Shown here: piece after piece, positions 18,434 to 27,377 of the stretch
Layout of the letters: each line of letters starts with the position of its first letter
Position numbering within the stretch: the stretch's first letter is position 1
Assembly (NCBI RefSeq): GCF_014905555.1
Contig: NZ_BNGS01000002.1
Location: forward strand, 972,842 to 1,036,841
Direction: 5' to 3'
From: Streptomyces sp. Y2F8-2
GTDB lineage: Bacteria; Actinomycetota; Actinomycetes; Streptomycetales; Streptomycetaceae
DNA length: 64,000 bases
Notes under the pieces: generated by a model
Seen by the model: only the letters and a program-made list of their open reading frames with translations
The model's database searches: none
What the model was told of the DNA's origin: nothing
Program-made: the position numbers and the translations under genes

Positions 18434-20995
18434 TCAGCGCTGCGCGCCGGACCGCCGTTCGTAGCGCGCTTTGACCGCCCACAGGGCGAGCGCGTACAGG
18501 GCGAGGACGGCGGCGAGCAGCAGGTGGTACGTCACCGGCAGCGCGGTCAGGCCGAGCAGGGAGCCCAACGGGGACAGCGGCAGAAGCAGCCCCACGGCGA
18601 CCAGACCGGCCGCGGCCCGTCCGAGCGGGCCCGGCGCGCGCCCCTCCGCGACACGCCGGCCGGACCTCAGCAGCACCATCACCAGGGCCTGGGTGAGCAG
18701 GTTCTCCGTGAACCACGCCGAGTGGAACACCGCGTCGTCGTCGAGCGCGTCCGGCCCGTGCAGCGCGAGCGCCAGGACGCCGAAGGTGGCGAGGTCGGCG
18801 ACCGCGTTGAGCAGTCCGAAGCCGGTGATGAAGCGCAGGAAGTCACGCGGTCGCAGCACGGTGGGCCGGGCGAGGGCCCGAGCCGCGGGCCGGTCGTAGG
18901 CGAAGGCGAGCTGGGCCGCGTCGAAGCACAGGTTCTGGGCGAGGACCTGGGCCGGGAGCATCGGCAGGAAGGGCAGCAGCAGGCCCGCGGCGAGCATCGC
19001 GACGACGTTGCCGAGGTTCGAGGAGAGCGTGACGCGCAGATACGAGGCGATGTTGCCACTGGCGCGACGGCCGGCGGCGACGGCGTGGTCGATCGCGGTG
19101 AGGTCCTTGTAGGCGAGGACGACGTCCGCGCTCTCGCGTGCCACGTCGACGGCGTCGCGCGGGGCGACGCCCACGTCGGCGGCGTGCAGCGCGGGCACGT
19201 CGTTGACGCCGTCGCCGAGGAAGCCGACGGTGTGCCCGGCCGCGCGCAGGTCGGTGACGATCCGGGCCTTGTCCTCGGGGGTGCAGCGGGCGACGACGGT
19301 CGCGGCGGCGTCGTCCGGGGCGCCCGCGGCCCGCACCCGGCCGGGGTCGAGGCCGAGGTCACGGCAGACGCGGACCGCGGTGCCGGGGTGGTCGCCGGTG
19401 AGGATCCGCACGGTGACGCCGCGGGCGGCGAGGTCCTTGAGGGCCCGGGCGGCGGTCGGGGCGAGGGCGTCGCGGAAGGTGACGAAGCCGCGGAAGGTCA
19501 GGCCGCGTTCGTCGGCGGCGGTGTAGGGGCGGGTGCGGGCGGGGCGGTCGGCGGTGGCGACCGCGAGCACCCTCAGGCCGTCGCCGGCCTCGCGCGCGGC
19601 GTGTGCCAGCAGGCGCTCACGTTCGGCGGGCTCCAGCGCGCAGCGCTCCAGTACGTCCTCGGCGGCGCCCTTGACGACGAGGACGTGCCTGCCGAGGCCG
19701 CCGCGGACCACGGCGGTGGCGCGTCGGCGGACCGGGTCGAACGGCAGCGCGGCCACGCCCTCGCAGTCCTCCCAGGCGCCGTCGGCCGCGTCCAGGATCG
19801 CCTCGTCCAGGGCGTCCGGGGCGGGCAGGTCGGCGAGCTGGAGGGTCCACCAGGCGCTGACGGCCGCCCAGCGCAGCGCCTCGGGCGCGTCCTTGCCGTC
19901 GCCGTCCAGGGCGCGTTCGACCACCGGCCGGTCCTGGGTGAGGGTGCCGGTCTTGTCCAGGCACAGCACGTCGACGGCACCGAGGTCGTGCAGCGCCGGC
20001 AGGCGTTTGACGATCACTCCTTGGCTGCGGGCGAGCAGGGAGGCGCCGCGGGCCAGGCAGGTGGTGACGATGACCGGCAGCATCTCCGGGGTGAGGCCGA
20101 CGGCGACCGCGACGGCGAAGGGCAGCGTCTGCAGGCCCCGGCCGCGCAGCGCCGCGCCCGCCATGAGGACCAGCGGCGGGGTGAGCAGCATGAACCGGAT
20201 CAGCACCCAGGAGATGCCGTGCACGGACCGGTCGAAGGCGCTCGCCCCCCGCGCGGCGGGCGTGCCGTGGGCCCGCGCGAACCTGGTCCGGGCGCCCGTG
20301 CGGAGGACGAGCGCGGTGCCGCTGCCGGAGGCCACGCTGCTGCCCTGGAAGCAGAGATGGGGCTGGGCGAAGGGTCCGCCGCCGAAGGCGCCGGGGACGT
20401 CGGGCGCGCTCTTGGCGACCGGCGCCGACTCGCCGGTGAGCGCCCCCTGGTGCACGGTCAGGCCGCCGGCGCGCAGCAGCCGTACGTCGGCGGGGACGAG
20501 GTCGCCGGGCGCGAGCCGGATCACATCGCCCGGCACCAGTTCGGCGGCCGGTATCTCGCGCTCGCGTGGCGCGCGGTCCGCGTCCGGCCGGCGCACGACG
20601 GTCGCGGTGGTGGCGACCAGATCGCGCAGCGCGGCCATGGAGCGGTCGGCCCGGTGCTCGCCCGTGGCGCGCAGGACGCAGCTGACCACGACGAGGGAGA
20701 GGATCACACAGGCGGTGCCCCAGGCGGTGACGGTCGCCGAGACCAGGCCGAGGCAGAGCAGCACACTGGTGAACGGGTCGCGCAGCCCGCGGACGAAGCG
20801 CCGGGCCCAGGAGGCCGTACGGGCCTCGGGGAGCACGTTCTCCCCGGCCTCACCGAGCCGGGCCTCCGCGTCCGCCTCGGTGAGCCCGCGCAGACTGCTC
20901 TCCAGGCGGCGCAGCTCCTGAAGGGACGTGGGGCCGGCGGCGCCGGGGTCCGGGCCGGGCGGGGGTGCCGGCGCCGCGGCGGTCTCAGAGGCCAC
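18434..20995 (-). CDS. Mg-type P-ATPase (P3B, MgtA/MgtB-like)
   Basis: About 853 aa from GTG 20995 (a GTG at 21031 is possible). The phosphorylation motif is LCLDKTGTLT, the actuator TGES occurs in GALTGESAPV, and the hinge is LGDGVNDVPAL. The TM4 signature VGLTPEMLPVIVTTCLARGA is characteristic of magnesium-importing P3B ATPases rather than heavy-metal pumps. It overlaps the end of the ArsR gene by 11 bp, so both are co-transcribed and probably coupled; neither candidate start has a good ribosome site. Likely role: inward transport of Mg2+ or a related divalent ion. The ion is inferred from family. Confidence 0.88.
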   Translation of the reverse strand: MASETAAAPAPPPGPDPGAAGPTSLQELRRLESSLRGLTEADAEARLGEAGENVLPEARTASWARRFVRGLRDPFTSVLLCLGLVSATVTAWGTACVILSLVVVSCVLRATGEHRADRSMAALRDLVATTATVVRRPDADRAPREREIPAAELVPGDVIRLAPGDLVPADVRLLRAGGLTVHQGALTGESAPVAKSAPDVPGAFGGGPFAQPHLCFQGSSVASGSGTALVLRTGARTRFARAHGTPAARGASAFDRSVHGISWVLIRFMLLTPPLVLMAGAALRGRGLQTLPFAVAVAVGLTPEMLPVIVTTCLARGASLLARSQGVIVKRLPALHDLGAVDVLCLDKTGTLTQDRPVVERALDGDGKDAPEALRWAAVSAWWTLQLADLPAPDALDEAILDAADGAWEDCEGVAALPFDPVRRRATAVVRGGLGRHVLVVKGAAEDVLERCALEPAERERLLAHAAREAGDGLRVLAVATADRPARTRPYTAADERGLTFRGFVTFRDALAPTAARALKDLAARGVTVRILTGDHPGTAVRVCRDLGLDPGRVRAAGAPDDAAATVVARCTPEDKARIVTDLRAAGHTVGFLGDGVNDVPALHAADVGVAPRDAVDVARESADVVLAYKDLTAIDHAVAAGRRASGNIASYLRVTLSSNLGNVVAMLAAGLLLPFLPMLPAQVLAQNLCFDAAQLAFAYDRPAARALARPTVLRPRDFLRFITGFGLLNAVADLATFGVLALALHGPDALDDDAVFHSAWFTENLLTQALVMVLLRSGRRVAEGRAPGPLGRAAAGLVAVGLLLPLSPLGSLLGLTALPVTYHLLLAAVLALYALALWAVKARYERRSGAQR

Positions 20996-21341
20996 GGAGC
21001 CGGGGTGCCGGGACGTCGGCCGGGGCGGCACGGTCGGTCAGCCGGCCGACCAGGAGGCGCACCACGGTCACGACGTCCGCGTCGTCGACGAAGTACACCT
21101 GGCGGCGGCCCTCGCGGCGGGAGCCGACGAGTCCGGCGAGCTTGAGCTTCGTCAGGTGCTGGCTCACGGCGGGCAGCGCGCCGCCGACCCGCTCGGCGAG
21201 CCCGGTGACATCGCTCTCGCCCTGCGCGAGCGCCCACACGATGTGCAGCCGCGCGGGCGAGGCCAACAGCCCGAAGGCGGCGGCCGCCTGGGACAGCACC
21301 TCGGCGGACGGATCCTCGAAACCACCGCCGACTGCCGTCAC
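20985..21341 (-). CDS. ArsR-family winged-helix repressor without obvious metal ligands
   Basis: 118 aa from the GTG at 21341, chosen because AGGAGG lies 6 nt upstream; the frame opens six codons earlier. The HTH is GALPAVSQHLTKLKLAGLVGSRREGRRQVYF. It is the first gene of the operon with the Mg-type P-ATPase and probably autorepresses it. It contains no cysteine and only two histidines, and the usual alpha-5 His site reads VDDADVVTVV. Metal sensing of the SmtB/NmtR kind is therefore not apparent. Function as the operon's regulator is inferred from position. Confidence 0.88.
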   Translation of the reverse strand: MTAVGGGFEDPSAEVLSQAAAAFGLLASPARLHIVWALAQGESDVTGLAERVGGALPAVSQHLTKLKLAGLVGSRREGRRQVYFVDDADVVTVVRLLVGRLTDRAAPADVPAPRLRGL

Positions 21342-21448
21342 CGTGGGCCTCCTGTTCACACCGGGTCGTCTCGTCCTTGCAAGGGGTCAGTTTAGGCGGG
21401 CTCGTCGGGCCCCGGTCGCAGAGCCGTACGCCGGGGGCGGTGCTGTCC

Positions 21449-21853
21449 CTACCCCTCCGCGGGCGACCAGCCCTGGCGGCGCAGGACCGCCGAGACGTCA
21501 GGGGCGCGGTAGTGGTCGCCCTTGAGCACCTTGCCGTCGGCCCGGCGCGACACCGTGCCGTCCGGGCCGACCTTCGTCATGTTGGCGCGGTGGATCTCGG
21601 CGATGACGGCGTCGAGGTCGATGCCGTGCACCAGGGCCGTCCCGTACGCCACGTACACGAGGTCGGCCAGCTCGTGCGCCAGCCGGTCGAGCGGGCCGGT
21701 GACGGACACCTCGGCGACCTCCGCCGCCTCCTCGGCGAGCAGCTCACCCCGGTGCGCGGCCAGTTCCGGGGAGACCTCCGTCGGCTCGGAACGCACATCG
21801 AGACCGAAGGCGAGGTGGAACTCACGGACGAGGGAGGCGGGGGAAGGACGCAT
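21449..21853 (-). CDS. MazG-like nucleotide pyrophosphohydrolase
   Basis: 134 aa, all-alpha NTP-pyrophosphatase superfamily (MazG/HisE-like). The metal-binding helix motifs ELLAEEAAEVAE and DRLAHELADLVYVAYG are clear, and the C-terminal half has KVGPDGTVSRRADGKVLKG. It probably hydrolyses a nucleoside triphosphate or related phosphoanhydride to the monophosphate as a housekeeping function. The substrate is unknown. It is monocistronic, 95 bp from the divergent TAXI gene. Confidence 0.85.
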   Translation of the reverse strand: MRPSPASLVREFHLAFGLDVRSEPTEVSPELAAHRGELLAEEAAEVAEVSVTGPLDRLAHELADLVYVAYGTALVHGIDLDAVIAEIHRANMTKVGPDGTVSRRADGKVLKGDHYRAPDVSAVLRRQGWSPAEG

Positions 21854-21948
21854 CCGCCGACCCTACCGTTCGCAAGCAGCCGTCCTCGGCCCTCCCCCTG
21901 TCGGTCCCGGCCTGGTCAGAGGGGCCGCGGCCTGGCAGGATCGCGCGC

Positions 21949-22947
21949 ATGCTTCAGGCACTCCCCCGTATCGGCAGACGCCGCGCGCTGCTGGGCTCGG
22001 CGGCCGCGTGCGCGGTCCTCGGACTGCTGCTGTGGTGGCTGCTGCCGATCGGCGAGGAGTCCCCGAGCGGCACGGTCACCTTCAGTACGGGCACCCCGAG
22101 CGGCGTCTACGAGAAGTACGGCACCCTGCTGCGGCAGACGATCGCCCGGGACATGCCGCAGCTGGACGTACGGCTGCAGAACAGCGACGGGTCGCAGGAG
22201 AACGTGCGCCGGGTGGCCACCGGGAAGGTGGACTTCACGATCGCGGCGGCCGACGCGGTGGAGACGTACCGGCTTCAGAACGGGCCCGGCTCCGGCCGGC
22301 TGCGCGGTTGCGCCCGGCTGTACGACGACTATGTGCACCTGGTGGTACCGCGTTCGTCCCCCGTGCGGTCGGTGGCGGACCTGAAGGGCCTCACGGTCGC
22401 CGTCGGGCCGGGCGGCTCCGGGGTGCGGCTGATCGCGGAGCATGTGCTGAAGGCGGCCGGGCTGGATCCTCAGAAGGACATCACGTCGCTGTCCGACGGC
22501 ATCGGGACGATGCCCGGGCTGCTGAGGCAGCACCGGATCGACGCTTTCTTCTGGTCGGGCGGGCTGCCCACCGGGGCGATCACGGATCTGTCGCAGCACT
22601 TCCCGGTCCGGCTGGTGCCGATCGGCGGCGACCTGGTGGCGAAGCTGCACGCGCAGGGCGGCGCCTCCCGCTACTACCGGGCCGCGGTGATGCCGGCCGA
22701 CGCCTATCCAGAGGCGCAGCAGGGCGTCTCCGTGCAGACCGTGGCCGTCGCCAACCTCCTGGTCACGCGTCAGGACATGAACCCCGACCTGACCGACGAG
22801 CTGACCCGCGTGGTCATCGACAGCCGCGACCGCATCGGCGCTCAGGTGCACGCGGCGCAGCTGGTGGATCTGCGCACGGCGATCTACACGGACCCGCTGG
22901 AACTGCACGAAGGCGCGCGGCGGTACTACCGGTCGGTGAAGCCGTAG
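21949..22947 (+). CDS. TAXI-family extracytoplasmic solute-binding protein, orphan
   Basis: 332 aa. An Arg-rich N-terminus (RIGRRRALLGS) and a membrane segment (~18-35) precede a TRAP-TAXI binding domain (TVTFSTGTPSGVYEKYG, LKGLTVAVGPGGSGVRLIAE, DAFFWSGGLP). There is no good lipobox, so it is either membrane-tethered or secreted. No DctM/DctQ-type TRAP membrane genes are present. Its convergent neighbour is the glutamate sensor kinase gluK, so it may act as a periplasmic-side ligand presenter rather than a transporter subunit; that is inference. TAXI proteins typically bind glutamate or other acids. Confidence 0.85.
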   Translation: MLQALPRIGRRRALLGSAAACAVLGLLLWWLLPIGEESPSGTVTFSTGTPSGVYEKYGTLLRQTIARDMPQLDVRLQNSDGSQENVRRVATGKVDFTIAAADAVETYRLQNGPGSGRLRGCARLYDDYVHLVVPRSSPVRSVADLKGLTVAVGPGGSGVRLIAEHVLKAAGLDPQKDITSLSDGIGTMPGLLRQHRIDAFFWSGGLPTGAITDLSQHFPVRLVPIGGDLVAKLHAQGGASRYYRAAVMPADAYPEAQQGVSVQTVAVANLLVTRQDMNPDLTDELTRVVIDSRDRIGAQVHAAQLVDLRTAIYTDPLELHEGARRYYRSVKP

Positions 22948-23067
22948 TTCCCGCCACCCGGTGGCGTACCCCCCTGGGGGCTTGGCTCCGCACCCCGATC
23001 GGCCCGAACGACCCCGTCCTGGAACGCCGGACAGGCTGATGGCGCCCTGCCCCGGCCGCGAAGTCCC

Positions 23068-24489
23068 TCAGACCCCGGCGTGCCCGGCCCCCGTCGCCGT
23101 CCGCGGAAGCGACACCGTCACCCTCAGGCCGTGCGGCTCGTGGTGCGCGTACGAGATCGAGCCTCCACCCGCCGCCAGCAGCGTCTGGGTGATCGACAGT
23201 CCGAGACCCGAGCCCTTGACGTTCTGGTGGGCGGGGCTGCGCCAGAAGCGGTCGCCGACGCGGGAGAGTTCCTCGTCGCTCAGGCCCGGGCCGCCGTCGG
23301 TGACCACCACCGTGGCGGTGTCACCGGCGGCCGCGACCTCCACTTCCACGCCCTGGCCCGCGGGAGTGAACTTCACCGCGTTGTCGATGACCGCGTCCAG
23401 CGCGCTGGACAGGGTCACGGGGTCCGCCCAGGCCGTGGTGGCCGGGCAGGTTCCGGTCAGTCGTACCCCCTTGGCCTCGGCGGCCGGCCCCCAGGCCGCG
23501 ACCCGCTCGGCGGTCAGCGCGCCGATGTCGGTGAGCCGCAGGTCCGCCTCGGCGTGCTCGGCGAGCGCCAGGTCGAGCAGGTCGTCCAGAACCTGCGCGA
23601 GGCGCTTGCCCTCGGTCCGCACCGAGGCGATCTCCTCGTTGCCCTCCGGCAGTTCCAGCGCTAGCAGTTCGATGCGCAGCAGCAGCGCGGCCAGCGGATT
23701 GCGCAACTGGTGCGAGGCGTCGGCGACGAAGGCACGCTGCTGCTCGAGGACCTCTTCGACGTTGTCCGCCATCTCGTTGAACGACCGGGCGAGGCGCCTC
23801 AGCTCCGGCGGCCCGCCCGCCGCCGCGACCCGGGACTTCAGGCGTCCGGTCGCTATGTCGTGGGTCGTCGCGTCCAGGACCCGTACCGGCCTGAGCACCC
23901 ATCCGGTCAGCCGCAGCGCCGCGCCGACGGCGAGCAGCATCGCGGCGACCTCCCCGGCGCCGATGAACAGCCAGCCGTGCAGGATCCTCGACCGCATCTG
24001 CCCGGTGGGCGAGTCGGTGACCACGACCGCGACGACGTCACCGTCGCGGATGACCGGCGAGGCGACCACGAGCCGGCTGCGCTGCCAGGGCCAGACCTGC
24101 TCGGGATCGTGGCTGCGCCGCCCGAGCAGCGCCTCGTTGAAGGCGTCACGGCCTTCGCCCTTCTGCGGCAGGAACCAGTCCCCGGGCGCGTTGGCCATGG
24201 GCGTGTCGTCGCGGTAGAAGACGCCGGCGCGGATGCCGTACACGCCGTAGTACATGCCGAGTTCCTTGGCCAGGGTCTCGCCGCGCTCGTCGGTGACTTC
24301 GGCCCGGGAGCCGGTGGGCCGGTCGGTGACGAACTGGGCGAGGGCGGCGAAGCGCGCCGTGTCGTCGATGCGGTCGACGACGACCCGCTGCTGCTGTGCC
24401 GCCGCGAGGCTCACCGCGAGCGGCACACCGAGCGCGAGCAGCACGGCCGCCATCAGGACGATGAGCAGCGGAAGGAGACGTGTGCGCAC
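23068..24489 (-). CDS. gluK: Sensor histidine kinase GluK
   Basis: 473 aa, GTG start at 24489, nine bases after the gluR stop. Two membrane segments (residues ~5-30 and ~170-190) enclose an extracytoplasmic sensor region. HAMP, HisKA (VADASHQLRNPLAALLLR, His near 260) and HATPase_c (DNAVKF, DGGPGLSDEEL, GSGLGLS) follow. In S. coelicolor the GluR-GluK pair next to gluABCD senses extracellular glutamate and controls its uptake. The same arrangement here supports the name. It is co-transcribed with gluR. Confidence 0.9.
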   Translation of the reverse strand: MRTRLLPLLIVLMAAVLLALGVPLAVSLAAAQQQRVVVDRIDDTARFAALAQFVTDRPTGSRAEVTDERGETLAKELGMYYGVYGIRAGVFYRDDTPMANAPGDWFLPQKGEGRDAFNEALLGRRSHDPEQVWPWQRSRLVVASPVIRDGDVVAVVVTDSPTGQMRSRILHGWLFIGAGEVAAMLLAVGAALRLTGWVLRPVRVLDATTHDIATGRLKSRVAAAGGPPELRRLARSFNEMADNVEEVLEQQRAFVADASHQLRNPLAALLLRIELLALELPEGNEEIASVRTEGKRLAQVLDDLLDLALAEHAEADLRLTDIGALTAERVAAWGPAAEAKGVRLTGTCPATTAWADPVTLSSALDAVIDNAVKFTPAGQGVEVEVAAAGDTATVVVTDGGPGLSDEELSRVGDRFWRSPAHQNVKGSGLGLSITQTLLAAGGGSISYAHHEPHGLRVTVSLPRTATGAGHAGV

Positions 24490-24498
24490 CCGTGCCCG

Positions 24499-25185
24499 CT
24501 ATGCGGCCGGGGCGACGAGCCGGTACCCGACGCCGCGTACGGTCTCGATCAGCGCGGGCATGCGCAGCTTGGAGCGCAGGGAGGCGACGTGCACCTCCAG
24601 GGTGCGCCCGGTCCCCTCCCAACTGGTCTGCCACACCTCGCTGATGATCTGCTCGCGGCGGAACACCACCCCGGGGCGCTGGGCCAGCAGGGCGAGCAGG
24701 TCGAACTCCTTGCGGGTCAGCTGGACGACCGAGCCGTCGACGCTGACACGGCGGGTGGGGAACTCGATGTGCACGGGCCCGAGGCGCAGCGCGGTCTCGG
24801 TGGCGCCGGTGTCGTCCAGGTGCGGGGTGCGGCGGCTGACCGCGTGGATGCGCGCGAGCAGTTCCCCGGTGTCGTACGGCTTGACCACGTAGTCGTCGGC
24901 GCCGAGGTTCAGGCCGTGGATGCGGGACCGTACGTCCGAGCGCGCGGTGACCATGATCACCGGGGTGCCGGTGCGCTTGCGGATCTTGGCGCAGACCTCG
25001 TAGCCGTCCTGGTCGGGCAGGCCCAGGTCGAGGAGGACGACGCCGAAGCCGGCGCCCTCGGGGACCAGCGCCTGGAGCGCCTCCTCGCCGCTGCGGGCGT
25101 GCGTGACCTCGAAGCCGTGCCGGGCCAGGACCGCGGACAGGGCGGCCGCGACGTGGTTGTCGTCCTCGACGAGAAGCAGTCTCAT
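24499..25185 (-). CDS. gluR: OmpR-family response regulator GluR
   Basis: 228 aa. The receiver domain has acidic pocket EDD (8-10), phospho-acceptor Asp53 (LLDLGLP) and the KPYD lysine. The C-terminal winged helix is of OmpR/PhoB type (RKEFDLLALLAQRPG, GRTLEVHVASLRSKL, TVRGVGYRL). First gene of the gluRK operon and divergent from gluA across 360 bp that contains a candidate binding site. Expected to activate the transporter in response to glutamate through GluK. Confidence 0.92.
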   Translation of the reverse strand: MRLLLVEDDNHVAAALSAVLARHGFEVTHARSGEEALQALVPEGAGFGVVLLDLGLPDQDGYEVCAKIRKRTGTPVIMVTARSDVRSRIHGLNLGADDYVVKPYDTGELLARIHAVSRRTPHLDDTGATETALRLGPVHIEFPTRRVSVDGSVVQLTRKEFDLLALLAQRPGVVFRREQIISEVWQTSWEGTGRTLEVHVASLRSKLRMPALIETVRGVGYRLVAPAA

Positions 25186-25545
25186 GCCGGCCCCCTCCGG
25201 TTTCTCGGTCCTACGGTCTGTTCGGCCTTACGGTCTCTGTGCGCTCTCGGCGTGCGCAAGGGCGTCGTCCCCGCGCCGCACCGGAAAGACGTCATCCATC
25301 CGAACGCGTGGGCACGCGCGCGTGCACCAAGGAAGTCACGCCGATGAACGAGGACGTCGTCAAGAGACTTCGGGGTGCGGGCGGCTTCCGTTACCCAGCC
25401 GGTACGCGCTCCGCCGGATTCACTACCACTCGTGTCCGGCCGCTACCGGATTGTGATGCTCAGATCTCCCTCAGATGTAATGACGCTGGTCGTGCGGTCT
25501 CACTACTGTCCTCCGAAACCGAGCTAGGACGGAGCCAGTGAGCAC
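25186..25545. other. gluR-gluA divergent regulatory region (360 bp)
   Basis: Holds the promoters of both operons. The gluA-proximal third has a candidate sigma-70-type promoter with 11-bp-spaced direct repeats (annotated separately). A 66-codon frame (25344-25541) with AAGGAAG upstream also exists but shows no protein-like composition and I do not call it. Confidence 0.6.
25451..25481 (+). promoter_or_regulatory. Candidate gluA promoter with direct repeats CTCAGAT x2 (11-bp period)
   Basis: TTGTGA (25451-25456) and ATGTAA/TGTAAT (25475-25481) are spaced 18-19 bp as -35 and -10. CTCAGAT occurs at 25459-25465 and 25470-25476, one helical turn apart, inside the spacer. Tandem half-sites at 11 bp are the usual target form of OmpR-family regulators, so this is the best GluR-site candidate. 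Confidence 0.55.
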
Positions 25546-26322
25546 ATGACCGAAGTATCGGTGGCCAAGGACTCGGTGGCCGCGACCGACGAACTGGTCG
25601 TCCTGAAGAGCGTCAACAAGCACTTCGGCGCGTTGCACGTGCTCCAGGACATCGACCTGACCATCACGCGTGGTGAAGTCGTCGTGGTCATCGGCCCCTC
25701 CGGGTCCGGCAAGTCCACCCTGTGCCGCACCATCAACCGTCTGGAGACCATCGACGCGGGCGAGATCCTGATCGACGGCAAGCCGCTGCCCCAGGAGGGC
25801 AAGGAGCTGGCCCGGCTGCGCGCCGACGTCGGCATGGTCTTCCAGTCCTTCAACCTCTTCGCGCACAAGACGGTGCTCGAGAACGTGATGCTGGGCCAGA
25901 TCAAGGTCCGCAGGACCGACAAGCAGAAGGCCGAGGAGAAGGCGCGCGCGCTGCTCGACCGGGTGGGCGTCGGCAGCCAGGCGGACAAGTACCCCGCCCA
26001 GCTCTCCGGCGGCCAGCAGCAGCGTGTCGCGATCGCCCGCGCGCTGGCGATGGACCCCAAGGTCATCCTCTTCGACGAGCCGACCTCGGCCCTGGACCCC
26101 GAGATGATCAACGAGGTGCTGGAGGTCATGCAGCAGCTCGCCCGGGACGGTATGACCATGGTGGTGGTCACCCATGAGATGGGCTTCGCCCGTTCGGCCG
26201 CCAATCGGGTGGTCTTCATGGCGGACGGGCGCATCGTGGAAGAGGCCACGCCGGAGCAGTTCTTCAGCGCCCCGCGCAGCGACCGCGCGAAGGACTTCCT
26301 GTCGAAGATCCTGCACCACTGA
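25546..26322 (+). CDS. gluA: Glutamate ABC transporter ATP-binding protein GluA
   Basis: 258-aa PAAT-family ATPase energising glutamate uptake. Walker A is GPSGSGKST, the Q-loop lies in [10 protein letters not shown], the signature is LSGGQQQR, Walker B is [14 protein letters not shown], and the switch His is in VVTHEMGF. First gene of gluABCD, transcribed away from gluRK, with GGAG about 11 nt before the ATG. Confidence 0.95.
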   Translation: MTEVSVAKDSVAATDELVVLKSVNKHFGALHVLQDIDLTITRGEVVVVIGPSGSGKSTLCRTINRLETIDAGEILIDGKPLPQEGKELARLRADVGMVFQSFNLFAHKTVLENVMLGQIKVRRTDKQKAEEKARALLDRVGVGSQADKYPAQLSGGQQQRVAIARALAMDPKVILFDEPTSALDPEMINEVLEVMQQLARDGMTMVVVTHEMGFARSAANRVVFMADGRIVEEATPEQFFSAPRSDRAKDFLSKILHH

Positions 26323-26461
26323 GGTTCCGCCCCGGGCGCCATCCGTCCGCGTCCTCAAGTCCGCTCACCCCGAGCGTCCCACCGCCGACACCGCGCACGG
26401 CCCGCCTCCCGGGCGCCGGTCCCCGGTCCGCATTCTCTTCACCACGCAAAGGATGTTCACC

Positions 26462-27301
26462 ATGAAGCTCCGCAAGGTCACTGCGGCCACGGCCGTCGCC
26501 CTCGCCCTCGCCACCGCCGCCACCGCCTGCGGGTCGGACAAGAAGAGCGACGGCGGCTCGTCCTCCGGCGGCGGCAAGACGATCAAGGTCGGCATCAAGT
26601 TCGACCAGCCGGGCATCGGCCAGAAGACGCCGCAGGGCTACTCCGGCTTCGACGTGGACGTCGCCACGTACGTCGCCAAGCAGCTCGGCTACAACGCCGA
26701 CCAGATCGAGTGGCACGAGTCGAAGAGCGCCGACCGCGAGACCATGCTGCAGCGCGGCGACGTCGACTTCATCGTCGCCTCGTACTCGATCACCCCGAAG
26801 CGTCAGGCGAAGGTCGACTTCGCCGGCCCGTACCTGCTCGCCCACCAGGACGTGCTGATCCGCGCCGACGACAACTCGATCAAGTCGCCCTCGGACCTGA
26901 ACTCCAAGAAGCTGTGCTCGGTGACGGGCTCGACCTCGGCGCAGAACGTCCACGACAAGCTCGCCCCGAAGGCCAACCTGCTGCAGTACCCGACGTACTC
27001 GGCCTGCCTGACGGGTCTGCAGAACGGTGCCGTCGACGCGCTGACCACCGACGACTCGATCCTCGCCGGTTACGCCTCGCAGGCCGCCTTCAAGGGCAAG
27101 TTCAAGCTCGGCGGCTTCAAGATGACCAACGAGAACTACGGCATCGGCGTCAAGAAGGGCAGCGACCTCAAGGCGAAGATCAACAGCGCCCTGGAGAAGA
27201 TGGTCTCGGACGGTTCGTGGAAGACGGCCGTGGAGAAGAACTTCGGCCCCGCGAACTACAAGTACGAGCCCGCGCCGAAGATCGGCAACATCGTCAAGTA
27301 A
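26462..27301 (+). CDS. gluB: Glutamate-binding lipoprotein GluB
   Basis: 279 aa from ATG 26462 (AAAGGA eight bases before; an ATG three codons earlier is possible). The signal peptide ends in lipobox ATAACG-type residues (LATAATACGSDKK), so the mature protein is a lipoprotein with a Ser/Gly linker. The SBP_bac_3 domain follows (GYSGFDVDVATYVAKQLGY, VDFIVASYSITPKR, DFAGPYLLAHQDVLI). It delivers glutamate to GluC/GluD. A strong hairpin after its stop may favour its expression over the permeases. Confidence 0.95.
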   Translation: MKLRKVTAATAVALALATAATACGSDKKSDGGSSSGGGKTIKVGIKFDQPGIGQKTPQGYSGFDVDVATYVAKQLGYNADQIEWHESKSADRETMLQRGDVDFIVASYSITPKRQAKVDFAGPYLLAHQDVLIRADDNSIKSPSDLNSKKLCSVTGSTSAQNVHDKLAPKANLLQYPTYSACLTGLQNGAVDALTTDDSILAGYASQAAFKGKFKLGGFKMTNENYGIGVKKGSDLKAKINSALEKMVSDGSWKTAVEKNFGPANYKYEPAPKIGNIVK

Positions 27302-27310
27302 GCAGGGCCT

Positions 27311-27346
27311 CCGGGTGCGCCGCCCACGGGGGAGCGGCGCACCCGG
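27311..27346 (+). promoter_or_regulatory. Intercistronic hairpin between gluB and gluC
   Basis: CCGGGTGCGCCGC (27311-27323) is perfectly complementary to GCGGCGCACCCGG (27334-27346) with a 10-nt loop, starting ten bases past the gluB stop. Such hairpins after binding-protein genes usually act as leaky terminators or RNA-stability elements. Confidence 0.65.
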
Positions 27347-27377
27347 GCCTGTCCGACACGCGGAAGCGCGGGACCTC

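Noticed and set aside
18248..21145. 965-codon plus-strand frame opposite the P-type ATPase
   Set aside because: Antisense shadow created by high third-position GC; the minus frame contains complete ATPase motifs.
22948..23067. Short hairpins between the TAXI gene and gluK
   Set aside because: Stems of 5-6 bp in GC-rich DNA are expected by chance.
25344..25541. 66-codon frame with AAGGAAG upstream in the gluR-gluA gap
   Set aside because: It overlaps the candidate gluA promoter, ends four bases before gluA and has no protein-like composition.
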